NCBI GenBank assembly: GCA_017558545.1
Contig: JAFYUG010000097.1
Span: forward strand, 1-10,886
Source of the DNA: Oscillospiraceae bacterium
Lineage (GTDB): Bacteria > Bacillota > Clostridia > Oscillospirales > Oscillospiraceae
Length of the DNA stretch: 10,886 nt
Direction: 5' to 3'
The position numbers and the translations under genes are program-made. The first letter of the stretch is position 1, and each line of letters begins with the position of its first letter. Positions 1 to 6,556 of this stretch are shown in pieces. Under the pieces are notes generated by a model. That model saw nothing but the letters and a program-made list of their open reading frames with translations. It made no database searches and had not been told where the DNA came from.

Positions 1-239
1 ATGCCGATTGCAACCGCGGCCAGATAGTAACCTTCCTGTGGCGCGCCATGGGTAAGCCCGCTCCTCAGAGCGATGCTAACCCCTTCGGCGATGTTCCCAA
101 TAGCCAGTATTATTATGATGCTGTTCTTTGGGCAGTAGAGAAGGGCATCACTACCGGCCTCAGCGCCACCAGCTTTGGCCCCAACTCCACCTGCACCCGT
201 GGCCAGATTGTAACCTTCCTCTACAGAGCATATCAGTAA
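1..239 (+). CDS. SLH-repeat surface protein, C-terminal fragment
   Basis: This is the 3' end of a gene that begins before the window. The reading frame is open from base 3 to the TAA at 237-239. It holds the tail of one S-layer homology repeat (RGQIVTFLWRAMG), a short Pro/Ala/Ser linker, and one complete repeat. The complete repeat starts at a PFGDVP motif, continues through YYYDAVLWAVEKGITTG and a SFGPN turn, and ends at TRGQIVTFLYRA. SLH domains in Firmicutes normally bind pyruvylated secondary cell-wall polymers and anchor exported proteins to the wall. The protein ends four residues after the last repeat motif, so the SLH array sits at the extreme C-terminus. What the N-terminal part does cannot be seen. 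An ATG at 48 lies inside the repeat and is not a credible start. The gene is separated from the rest of the window by a terminator and is probably unrelated to the catabolic operon. Confidence 0.9.
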   Translation, partial: ADCNRGQIVTFLWRAMGKPAPQSDANPFGDVPNSQYYYDAVLWAVEKGITTGLSATSFGPNSTCTRGQIVTFLYRAYQ

Positions 240-255
240 AATAAATAGCAAAAAC

Positions 256-289
256 ACCGCCTATGGGTTAAACCATAGGCGGTATTTTT
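256..289. terminator. bidirectional intrinsic terminator
   Basis: An 11-bp perfect stem (256-266 with 273-283) encloses a 6-nt loop. It is followed on the + strand by ATTTTT and on the - strand by GTTTT. It lies between the stop of the SLH gene (239) and the stop of the convergent AraC gene (306), so it can end transcription from both sides. Confidence 0.9.
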
Positions 290-305
290 CCATTTTAAAG
301 GCTGC

Positions 306-1271
306 TTATTCGGAAACATGTTCGCGCATGGCGCGAAACCGGCTGGGTGAAATTCCGTATTCTGTGCGGAAAGCGCGGAAGAAGGAGGAATAATCTCCAA
401 AGCCGGTTCGGGCGGCAACTTCCTCCAATGCCATGCCGCGCACTATAAGGTCTTTGGCGGCAACAAGGCGGCGCTGAATAACAATGCGATGGAAGCTGGT
501 GCCAAGCTTGCTTCGGAAAATGTTGGTGACGGTGCTTTCGCTTATATAAAAGTGCTCAGCAATGCCCGATAGGGTGAGACGCTTATCCAAATGGCTCTCT
601 ATATAATCTATAAGGCTATCTATAAGCTCGGGTTGTTCAGCGTCAAGGAAGGGGGCGGAATCTTCGCTTACAGCGCGCTCAAGCTGAGAAAGAAGGAGCA
701 TGGTATAGCCGTATGCGGCGGCTTCCCAACCGGCAGATCTCTGCTCTTGCTCAATAACATTTCTTTGGAAAAGCTCTCTGAGAGCTGCCCATTGAGTGCC
801 GGATGTTCGAATGACAAGAGAAGAGGATAGGCGAGAGGGAGCAGAAGAGCAAAGACGGAAGAAGGCGTCCATAAACTCCTGACTTATCCAAATAACATAG
901 CGCTTATATGTTTCGCTCATATTGCTTGGGTAGATAAGGCGATGGCTTATTCCGGGGGGAATGAACATTATATCACCGCGAAGGAGGCGGAATCGCTCCG
1001 TGCCCACAAGATACTCAACGCCGCAGCTTGTGCGGCAAAAAATAAGCTCATAAAAGCCGTGGCTGTGGAGCTGGGCGGGAGCGGAGGCTGGGGAACTTGA
1101 ATCTCTGCGGGCATCCACAAAGCGGGAGTCCATATCCAGCTCCTGATAAAAGTTATCGGGGTCCTTGCCCATGTCGCGGAGATAGCTATACATGGTGCCC
1201 ATAACATCAACATTGTCGGGGTCAATGTTGGAAGGAAAACGGCCGGATTTTTTTAGGCTTGAAAGCTTCAC
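306..1271 (-). CDS. AraC-family transcriptional regulator with N-terminal cupin-like sensor
   Basis: This 321-residue protein has the two-part layout of AraC-family ligand-responsive regulators. Residues about 65-135 form a cupin-like sensor domain: the LHSHGFYELIFC stretch carries H69 and H71, GDIMFIPPGISH carries H110, and a run of beta-type sequence lies between them. Residues about 215-318 form the C-terminal DNA-binding domain with two helix-turn-helix units: TLSGIAEHFYISESTVTNIF around 233-252 and ALEEVAARTGFGDYSSFFRAF around 281-301. It ends in the usual GISPSRFR motif. The start is GTG at 1271, preceded by AAAGGAG with 7-nt spacing. The upstream in-frame ATG at 1313 would overlap the promoter and has no ribosome binding site. 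The gene is divergent from the enolase/ABC operon and shares its control region, so it most likely regulates that operon and possibly itself. The ligand is unknown but is probably the imported compound or a metabolite of it. Confidence 0.92.
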   Translation of the reverse strand: MKLSSLKKSGRFPSNIDPDNVDVMGTMYSYLRDMGKDPDNFYQELDMDSRFVDARRDSSSPASAPAQLHSHGFYELIFCRTSCGVEYLVGTERFRLLRGDIMFIPPGISHRLIYPSNMSETYKRYVIWISQEFMDAFFRLCSSAPSRLSSSLVIRTSGTQWAALRELFQRNVIEQEQRSAGWEAAAYGYTMLLLSQLERAVSEDSAPFLDAEQPELIDSLIDYIESHLDKRLTLSGIAEHFYISESTVTNIFRSKLGTSFHRIVIQRRLVAAKDLIVRGMALEEVAARTGFGDYSSFFRAFRTEYGISPSRFRAMREHVSE

Positions 1272-1278
1272 GGCGCAG

Positions 1279-1285
1279 CTCCTTT
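1279..1285 (-). promoter_or_regulatory. ribosome binding site deciding a GTG start
   Basis: AAAGGAG on the - strand lies 7 nt before GTG at 1271. It fixes the start of the AraC-type regulator at this non-ATG codon. Confidence 0.8.
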
Positions 1286-1301
1286 CGTAACAATTTAGTG
1301 T

Positions 1302-1330
1302 ATAATACCACATTGTTGGCCGCTTTGCAA
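1302..1330 (-). promoter_or_regulatory. promoter of the AraC-type regulator gene
   Basis: On the - strand a TTGCAA -35 element (1325-1330) lies exactly 17 bp from a TATTAT -10 element (1302-1307). Transcription should begin near 1295, giving a leader of roughly 24 nt with the ribosome binding site inside it. The assignment is by consensus only. Confidence 0.65.
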
Positions 1331-1346
1331 TGTTTTTAAGGGGAAA

Positions 1347-1362
1347 TGCAATTTAGTTTGCA
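1347..1362. promoter_or_regulatory. candidate operator: inverted repeat TGCAA-N6-TTGCA
   Basis: The half-sites TGCAA (1347-1351) and TTGCA (1358-1362) are exact inverted repeats separated by 6 bp. The element covers the position expected for the -35 box of the enolase/ABC operon. The word CAATTTAGT inside it (1349-1357) recurs exactly at 1291-1299, at the predicted transcription start of the divergent regulator gene. This arrangement suits a regulator that activates the operon and represses itself. The binding protein is inferred to be the adjacent AraC-type regulator. Confidence 0.45.
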
Positions 1363-1380
1363 GGTGAAAGAATATATAAT
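1352..1380 (+). promoter_or_regulatory. promoter of the enolase/ABC operon (strong -10, poor -35)
   Basis: A perfect TATAAT lies at 1375-1380. The hexamer at 17-bp spacing (TTTAGT, 1352-1357) is a poor -35, as expected for a promoter that needs an activator. Transcription would begin near 1387, leaving a leader of about 60 nt before the ATG at 1447. Confidence 0.6.
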
Positions 1381-1446
1381 GTTAAACATATATAAGCAAC
1401 TTATTTTCCTGGGTGGAATAAAGATTATTAAAAGCAGGTGATCATC

Positions 1447-2841
1447 ATGAATGGGTTTAATGCTGCAATCACAAATGTAAATGTCACTTTCTTCTGCTAT
1501 GAAAACCGTGTTCCACTCAAGTTTGGCCACGAGGTTTCCACAGGCGGAGAAACCGTGATAGCCGAGATAACTCTCCGCGGAGAGGATGGCCGCACAGCTG
1601 CGGGACATGGCGAAACTCCCCTTGCTGCCGCATGGAGCTGGCCTTCTGAGCTGACGAACAGCGGCCGTGTGGACAGAATGAGAAATTTCTGCCACCGTCT
1701 GAGCAGTGCATGGAGCGAGGAGAAGACCGTGGGACATCCCATGGAGATAGGCTACCACTTCCTTGAAAACTCCTTGCAGAGCTGTCTTGATGCTGAGAAC
1801 GAGGGAAGAGCTGAGGGTGAGAAAATGCCCTATCTGGCCGCCTTGGTTTGCTGCTCTGCCTTCGATTTGGCGCTCTACGATGCCTACGGAAAGCTCCATG
1901 GCATACGCGCCTTCGATTGCTTCAACGAAAAATACATGAATAAGGATCTTTCCTTCTACTACACGGAAAAATACCGCGGCATGTTTGAAGGAAAATATCC
2001 TGAGCAGTTCATGGTGCCGAGAGGCAGCGTCCCCGCTGATATAGCCGCCTGCCACCTTGTCGGAGGCAAGGACCCCCTCAATCCCGAAGACCTCAACGGC
2101 ACAGAGCCCGACGATGAATATCCCGTATTGCTTAGAGATTGGATAGTCAGAGACGGACTTTTCAATCTGAAAATTAAGCTTACCGGCAATGATTTTGATT
2201 GGGACTATAACAGAATAGTCGGCGTTGGACGCATAGCCTTGGAGATGGGTGTTGAAAATCTCACCACCGACTTTAACTGCACCGTTGAAGAGCCCGGATA
2301 TGTCTGCGATATGCTGGATAAGCTCAAGGCCGAAGAGCCGGAGATATTCAGCCGCATCCTCTATGTTGAGCAGCCCTTCCCCTATGAGCTGGAGAAAAAC
2401 AGGATTGATGTTCATGAAGTCAGCAGCAGATGCCTGCTCCTGATGGATGAAAGCGCCCATGATTGGCGCTTCGTGGAATTGGGATATGAGCTTGGCTGGA
2501 ACGGCGTTGCTCTGAAAACCTGCAAAACTCTGACCGGTGCCATGCTCTCCCTCTGCTGGGCAAGAAGCCATGACATGGCCATAATGGTGCAGGATCTCAC
2601 AAATCCCCGTCTTGCAATAATCCCCCATGCCTTGCTGGCGGCCAATGTTGGAACAATAATGGGCGTTGAGGTTAACTCCATGCAGTTCTGCCCCGATGCC
2701 TCCGGCGATACCGCCAGGGTTCATCCCGGACTTTATCGCCGCCGCGATGGCAAAATCAGCTTTGCAACACTTGGTGATACCGGCTTCGGTTACCGTTATG
2801 ATGAAATACTTGCTTCTTTGGAAAAGGAGGACAAGGAATGA
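1447..2841 (+). CDS. enolase-superfamily enzyme (muconate-lactonizing/mandelate racemase-like)
   Basis: This 464-residue protein carries the enolase-superfamily active site. Visible are a K-I-K motif (K242 and K244) at the end of the second barrel strand, metal ligands D275 (TTDFNC), E308 (YVEQPF) and D334 (MDESAHDW), and a lysine pair K357/K360 (VALKTCKT) on the sixth strand. Two-sided lysine chemistry is typical of the muconate-lactonizing (MLE) subgroup: cycloisomerases, racemases/epimerases and some dehydratases that remove a proton alpha to a carboxylate. The N-terminal capping domain is about residues 1-150. The protein is longer than the usual 360-400 residues, and much of the excess lies at about 160-235 between the cap and the second strand. 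The start is ATG 1447, 6 nt after GCAGGTG; an in-frame GTG at 1438 overlaps that site. It is the first gene of the operon, and its TGA overlaps the next ATG by 4 bp. The exact substrate is unknown. Confidence 0.88.
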   Translation: MNGFNAAITNVNVTFFCYENRVPLKFGHEVSTGGETVIAEITLRGEDGRTAAGHGETPLAAAWSWPSELTNSGRVDRMRNFCHRLSSAWSEEKTVGHPMEIGYHFLENSLQSCLDAENEGRAEGEKMPYLAALVCCSAFDLALYDAYGKLHGIRAFDCFNEKYMNKDLSFYYTEKYRGMFEGKYPEQFMVPRGSVPADIAACHLVGGKDPLNPEDLNGTEPDDEYPVLLRDWIVRDGLFNLKIKLTGNDFDWDYNRIVGVGRIALEMGVENLTTDFNCTVEEPGYVCDMLDKLKAEEPEIFSRILYVEQPFPYELEKNRIDVHEVSSRCLLLMDESAHDWRFVELGYELGWNGVALKTCKTLTGAMLSLCWARSHDMAIMVQDLTNPRLAIIPHALLAANVGTIMGVEVNSMQFCPDASGDTARVHPGLYRRRDGKISFATLGDTGFGYRYDEILASLEKEDKE

Positions 2842-3632
2842 AGAAAAAACCCATGAAAAAGCGCGTGATCGGTTTTGTCAAGAAGCTTATCGGCGTCGCT
2901 GTGGTTTTGGGAATTTGGGAAGCGGTAGTTAAGATATTCCATATTAAGAAATATATTCTGCCCTCTCCCGTGTTGGTGTTCCAAAGCCTCTTCGACCCGG
3001 CCAAGGCCGCAAAAAACGATTGGTGGCTGCATATAGGCACAACCTCCGGCGAGATTTTGCTGAGCTTTTTTGTAACCCTCCTGGCAGGCGTGCTTCTGGC
3101 CTTGCTGATTGCGTGGTCCAAGCCCCTTAACAAGATGATAATGCCGGTAATTGTCTTGCTCAATTCAATTCCCAAAATTGCGCTGGCTCCGCTGATACTC
3201 CTTTGGTTCGGCTATGGCTTGCAGACCAATGTGTTTGTTGCTGTGCTTGTTGCATTCTTCCCGGTAGTTATCAACACGGTGACGGGTCTTATAGAAATAG
3301 ACGATAATCTATTGGACTTGGTCAATTATCTTGGGGCAAGTAAAAGACAAGTGTTCATGAAAATCCGCATCCCCAATGCATTGCCCCACCTCTTTGCAGG
3401 ACTTAAAACCAGCGCAACCATGTGCGTAACAGGCTCCATCGTCGGCGAGTTCATCGCCTCCAAGAACGGTCTCGGACGTCTGCTGCGTTCCGCTCAGGCA
3501 AATATAGATATGGCCACCATGTTTGCCTGCTTGCTGCTGCTGTCGATTATAGGTCTGATTTTCTTCAAACTTATCTCCTTGGCAGAACATGCATGTATGC
3601 CCTGGAGCGATTTGGGCGGAGGGGAGGAATAA
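2838..3632 (+). CDS. ABC transporter permease, NitT/TauT (SsuC/TauC-like) type, first copy
   Basis: This 264-residue inner-membrane protein has about six hydrophobic segments, near residues 12-34, 72-93, 100-124, 131-151, 190-208 and 227-249. The cytoplasmic coupling loop that contacts the ATPase (EAA loop) is at about 163-185, with YLGASKRQVFMKIRIPNALP as its core. The family supplies the channel of importers for nitrate, sulfonates, taurine, thiamine precursors and riboflavin. The basic N-terminus (MKKKPMKKR) fits an inside orientation. An AAGGAGG site at 2824-2830 lies 7 nt before the ATG, inside the end of the enolase-type gene. The ATGA overlap indicates translational coupling. It is clearly paralogous to the next gene, and the two likely form a heterodimeric channel. 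Confidence 0.93.
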   Translation: MKKKPMKKRVIGFVKKLIGVAVVLGIWEAVVKIFHIKKYILPSPVLVFQSLFDPAKAAKNDWWLHIGTTSGEILLSFFVTLLAGVLLALLIAWSKPLNKMIMPVIVLLNSIPKIALAPLILLWFGYGLQTNVFVAVLVAFFPVVINTVTGLIEIDDNLLDLVNYLGASKRQVFMKIRIPNALPHLFAGLKTSATMCVTGSIVGEFIASKNGLGRLLRSAQANIDMATMFACLLLLSIIGLIFFKLISLAEHACMPWSDLGGGEE

Positions 3633-3635
3633 GTT

Positions 3636-4439
3636 ATGAAAGCCAAAACTTTGAAAGGCAGCTCCAAAATAGGCAAGATATTGCAAAATATGGGCTCCAT
3701 ACTCTTGTTCCTTGTAATTTGGGAGCTGGCCGTGCATATCTTCGATATTCGCGAAGCCTTCCTCTGCACTCCTTCCAGCGCTGTTTACCATCTTTTGGTG
3801 CCTCAGCCAGATGCTAATTACCATTGGTCTGTTAATATTCTTACAACGCTGAAAGAATATGTTATTTCCTTTGCCTTTGTTGCCGCAGGCGGCATTGCTC
3901 TTGCAATATTGATAAGCTGGTCCAAGACCATTCAGGGAATACTGATGCCGGCTTTCATATTCATCTGCTCCCTGCCCATGATTGCAATAGCCCCCATCCT
4001 TCTCATTTGGATTGGCTATGGTCTCAAGACCAATGTGCTTGTTGCTTTCCTGGTAAGCTTCTTCCCCATGGTTATCAACACCATAACGGGCCTTGGAGCA
4101 CAGGATAAGCAGCTTTTGGACCTTGTTCGGTATCTGGGCGCAAACCGCTGGCAGGTGCTGCTGAAAATCCAGCTGCCCGGTGCGCTGCCTTACATATTCT
4201 CCGGTCTTAAAATAAGCAGCTCCCTTTGCATAATGGGCGTTATCGTCGGCGAGCTTATTGCCTCCGATAAAGGCCTCGGCTATGTTATAGTCAACGCCCA
4301 GCTGACAATGGATACTCCCCCCATGTTCGCTTCTCTTATAATGATGAGCCTTTTGGGCTGGGGTATGTATTTGCTGGTATCTCTCTGTGAGCGCCTGCTC
4401 ACACCCTGGAACTTTGTAAAGGAAAGAGTAGATAGCTGA
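3636..4439 (+). CDS. ABC transporter permease, NitT/TauT type, second copy
   Basis: This 267-residue membrane protein aligns along its whole length with the preceding permease. Matching blocks include a SWSK/AWSK turn, IAIAPILLIWIGYGLKTNV against IALAPLILLWFGYGLQTNV, FFPMVINTITGL against FFPVVINTVTGL, and an EAA loop at about 165-188 (YLGANRWQVLLKIQLPGALP). Hydrophobic segments lie near 20-37, 75-96, 103-127, 133-153, 192-210 and 230-252. A GGGGAGGA site at 3621-3628 ends 7 nt before the ATG, and the gap to the previous stop is only 3 bp. The family knowledge is that SsuC/TauC-type importers usually use two copies of one permease. Two divergent permeases suggest an asymmetric channel, as known for some riboflavin importers. 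Confidence 0.93.
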   Translation: MKAKTLKGSSKIGKILQNMGSILLFLVIWELAVHIFDIREAFLCTPSSAVYHLLVPQPDANYHWSVNILTTLKEYVISFAFVAAGGIALAILISWSKTIQGILMPAFIFICSLPMIAIAPILLIWIGYGLKTNVLVAFLVSFFPMVINTITGLGAQDKQLLDLVRYLGANRWQVLLKIQLPGALPYIFSGLKISSSLCIMGVIVGELIASDKGLGYVIVNAQLTMDTPPMFASLIMMSLLGWGMYLLVSLCERLLTPWNFVKERVDS

Positions 4440-4461
4440 TAAACAGCCTCTGCTCCCTTTA

Positions 4462-4489
4462 TCCCCGGAAACGGGGAACGGAAAACCGT
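4462..4489 (+). promoter_or_regulatory. intercistronic tandem hairpins before the solute-binding protein gene
   Basis: The first hairpin has a TCCCCG/CGGGGA stem (4462-4467 with 4472-4477) closed by a GAAA tetraloop of the stable GNRA class. The second has an ACGG/CCGT stem (4478-4481 with 4486-4489) with an AAAA loop. No T-tract follows, so this is not a terminator. It lies in the 81-bp gap between the second permease and the solute-binding protein gene. It may act as an mRNA processing or 5'-stabilising element that raises binding-protein output. I see no convincing promoter in the gap. Confidence 0.5.
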
Positions 4490-4520
4490 ATAAAAAACCC
4501 CAAAAAAACAAGGAGGAATC

Positions 4521-5624
4521 ATGATGAAAAGAATGTTGTCCCTGCTCCTGGCTCTCGCAATGGTATTCGCCCTTTGCGCTTGCGGTGCTGACGCACCTGC
4601 TGCACCCGCTGAGCCCGCTGCTCCCGCCGCTCCTGCAGATCCCGCAACTCCCGAAGCTCCCGCTGAGCCCGCTGAGCCCGCAAAGCCCGCTGAGCTGAAG
4701 AAAGTCAAGTTCCTGCTCAACTGGACCATCGCTGCTGACCACAGCCCCTACTACGTAGCTCTTGAAAAGGGCTGGTACGAAGAGGCCGGCCTGGATGTTG
4801 AAGTCATCATCGGTCAGGGCTCCGGTTACTCCGTTACCGCCATTGATGCCGGCACTGCCGACATCGCAATCGCCGACGCTCCCGTTGTATTCCAGTATCG
4901 TCAGCAGGGCGCTATGGCAAAGATCATTGGTATCATTTTCGACAACCATCCCAACTCCATGTACTATTGGGAAGACAGCGGCATTACCAAGCCCCAGGAT
5001 CTCGTAGGCAAGACTGTTGCTGTTCCCGAGACCGACGGCCATAAGGTTATGTGGCCTGCTTTCGCAGCAATGCTGGGCATCGATCCCGAAAGCGTTGAAT
5101 TCGTCAACATCGAGTCCACCGCAAAGGTTTCCGCTCTCGCTTCCAAGAATGCTGACGTAGTATTCGAGCTCCTCACCGGCTATCCCAACTTCGAAAGCGC
5201 AATTCCCGATGGCGGCTTCGGCAACTTCCTGTGGGCTGACTATGGCTTCCAGTGCTATGCTCACTCCTACATCACCAGCGACGATATGATCGCCAACGAT
5301 CCCGAAACCCTGAAGGCATTCCTGGATGTAACCTATCGTGCATGGGAGTATGTTCTCAATAACCCCGAAGAGGCTATCGACATCCTTGCTAAGTATCACT
5401 CCATCAACACCGCCGACGTTCTCAAGGCTCTCCAGATTGAGTACTCCTTCCTGAAGACCCAGAACTACAAGGATAACGGTATCGGCTACATTGATGCAGC
5501 CAAGATGCAGCAGACCTATGACCTCGTTAACACCTATCAGACCGAACTCGACTTCGGCCTCGAAGATATCTATGATGATAGCTTCCTGCCCGCAACTCCC
5601 TACACCAACTTCACCATGGAATAA
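4521..5624 (+). CDS. NMT1/THI5-like ABC solute-binding lipoprotein
   Basis: This is the extracellular receptor of the importer, 367 residues from the first ATG. A lipoprotein signal peptide has a basic start (MMKRM), a hydrophobic core and the lipobox L-C-A-C with C21 as the lipidation site. A low-complexity Ala/Pro/Glu linker follows (about 22-59). The type 2 periplasmic-binding fold then starts with the NMT1/THI5-like signature LNWTIAADHSPYYVALEKGW and EAGLDVEV (66-95). DAGTADIAIADAP (109-121) and VGKTVAVPETDGHK (162-175) are further family motifs. NMT1-type receptors bind pyrimidine thiamine precursors or other small ligands; the neighbours here argue against thiamine. AGGAGG at 4511-4516 lies 4 nt before this ATG and 7 nt before the in-frame ATG at 4524, which may be the true start. 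The gene uses ATC/ATT for isoleucine throughout, unlike its ATA-rich neighbours, a sign of high expression. Confidence 0.92.
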   Translation: MMKRMLSLLLALAMVFALCACGADAPAAPAEPAAPAAPADPATPEAPAEPAEPAKPAELKKVKFLLNWTIAADHSPYYVALEKGWYEEAGLDVEVIIGQGSGYSVTAIDAGTADIAIADAPVVFQYRQQGAMAKIIGIIFDNHPNSMYYWEDSGITKPQDLVGKTVAVPETDGHKVMWPAFAAMLGIDPESVEFVNIESTAKVSALASKNADVVFELLTGYPNFESAIPDGGFGNFLWADYGFQCYAHSYITSDDMIANDPETLKAFLDVTYRAWEYVLNNPEEAIDILAKYHSINTADVLKALQIEYSFLKTQNYKDNGIGYIDAAKMQQTYDLVNTYQTELDFGLEDIYDDSFLPATPYTNFTME

Positions 5625-5701
5625 TCAATTCCGCGAAATAAACAGCATAAATTTTTAGAAAAACTATCCCCGGCAACTGACTAAGTCTCAGTAAATTTTA
5701 T

Positions 5702-5738
5702 GGACGCCGCGTCATAGCGGCGCGGCGTCCTTCCCTTT
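5702..5738 (+). terminator. terminator-like hairpin after the solute-binding protein gene
   Basis: A 10-bp GC-rich perfect stem (GGACGCCGCG 5702-5711 with CGCGGCGTCC 5721-5730) encloses a 9-nt loop. It is followed by TTCCCTTT, a T-rich but interrupted tract. The stem is strong and the tract imperfect, so partial termination is likely. That would lower ATPase and enzyme mRNA relative to the binding protein. The rest of the 163-bp gap (5625-5787) shows no clear promoter. Confidence 0.7.
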
Positions 5739-5787
5739 AATTTTCGGTTTTTATATCAACAAACTTTTGAAAGAAAGAGCGGTCAAC

Positions 5788-6552
5788 ATGGAAGAAAAGA
5801 AAACACTATTGTCGATCCGCGACCTGAAAAAGGTTTACACGACTCGCGAGGGAGAACTTGAAGCCCTTGGCAGTGTCTCCTTTGATGTTGGTCGTCAGGA
5901 ATTTGTAAGTATCGTCGGCCCCTCCGGTTGCGGCAAAACCACATTGATGCGAATTATTGCGGGTCTTATGCCCCAGACTTCTGGTGAGCTGATTGTAGAT
6001 AAAGATTATTTTGACCCTCAGAAGGACGTTGGTTTCGTTTTCCAGAAGGCATTGCTTTTGGATTGGCGCAGAGTTATTGATAATGTGCTCCTGCCCATCG
6101 AAATTCTGAAGCTGGACAAGAAAAAATATATACCCCGTGCTATGGAGCTTTTGGAACTTGTAGGCCTTAAGGGCTTTGAAAAGTGCTATCCCAATGAGCT
6201 CTCCGGCGGTATGCAGCAGCGTGTATCCATAGCCCGTGCACTCATCCACGATCCCAAGCTTATACTTATGGATGAGCCCTTTGGCGCTCTGGACGCAATT
6301 ACCAGAGAGAAGATGAATTTCGAGCTGCTGAGAATTTGGGCTGAGTCCAAGAAAACTGTTCTCTTTGTTACCCATGAAATAAGCGAAGCAGTTTTCCTCT
6401 CTGATAGAATTATAGTTCTCTCCGCCCGCCCCTCCAAGATGGTTGGCAATGTGGAGATTGAGCTTCCCCGTCCCAGAACTTTGGAGCAGAAGCTTCTGCC
6501 CGAGTTCAACCGTTATGCTCTTGATATTTATAATAAGCTGGAGGTGAAGTAA
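5788..6552 (+). CDS. ABC transporter ATP-binding protein, NitT/TauT (SsuB/TauB-like) type
   Basis: This 254-residue ATPase powers the importer. All nucleotide-binding motifs are intact: Walker A GPSGCGKTT (44-52), Q-loop Q86 in VFQKALLLDWR, ABC signature LSGGMQQR (138-145), Walker B LILMDEP (158-164, catalytic E163), D-loop GALD and switch His H196 in VTHE. The LLDWRRVIDNV stretch after the Q-loop is typical of the nitrate/sulfonate/taurine importer ATPases. The start is ATG 5788 with a modest AAAGAG site (5774-5779) 8 nt upstream; an in-frame TTG at 5767 has no ribosome binding site. The gene follows the solute-binding protein gene across a leaky terminator and is 4 bp from the next gene, so it links the transport half to the enzyme half of the operon. 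Confidence 0.95.
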   Translation: MEEKKTLLSIRDLKKVYTTREGELEALGSVSFDVGRQEFVSIVGPSGCGKTTLMRIIAGLMPQTSGELIVDKDYFDPQKDVGFVFQKALLLDWRRVIDNVLLPIEILKLDKKKYIPRAMELLELVGLKGFEKCYPNELSGGMQQRVSIARALIHDPKLILMDEPFGALDAITREKMNFELLRIWAESKKTVLFVTHEISEAVFLSDRIIVLSARPSKMVGNVEIELPRPRTLEQKLLPEFNRYALDIYNKLEVK

Positions 6553-6556
6553 GCTA

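Noticed and set aside
1301..1306. TATAAT on the + strand as a second -10 for the operon
   Set aside because: The region 17 bp upstream (about 1278-1283) has no -35 match, and the same bases form the -10 of the divergent promoter. The near-palindromic motif explains it.
1381..1446. Possible TPP riboswitch, suggested by the THI5/NMT1-type receptor
   Set aside because: The leader is only about 60 nt, too short for a thiamine riboswitch, with no matching conserved sequence, and no thiamine genes are present. A thiamine-precursor role is therefore not supported.
1336..2724. A 462-codon open frame on the - strand opposite the enolase-type gene
   Set aside because: It covers the divergent promoter region, has no family motif, and its opposite strand encodes an enzyme with a complete active site.
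4413..4440. TTGTAA with a TGATAA at 17 bp as a promoter for the binding-protein gene
   Set aside because: The -10 match is poor and the elements lie in the coding end of the permease gene. The hairpins and codon use explain higher expression without it.
3309..5399. A 696-codon open frame on the - strand opposite the permease and binding-protein genes
   Set aside because: It is antisense to three well-supported genes, shows no recognisable domain or ribosome binding site, and its composition is explained by the codon bias of the + strand.
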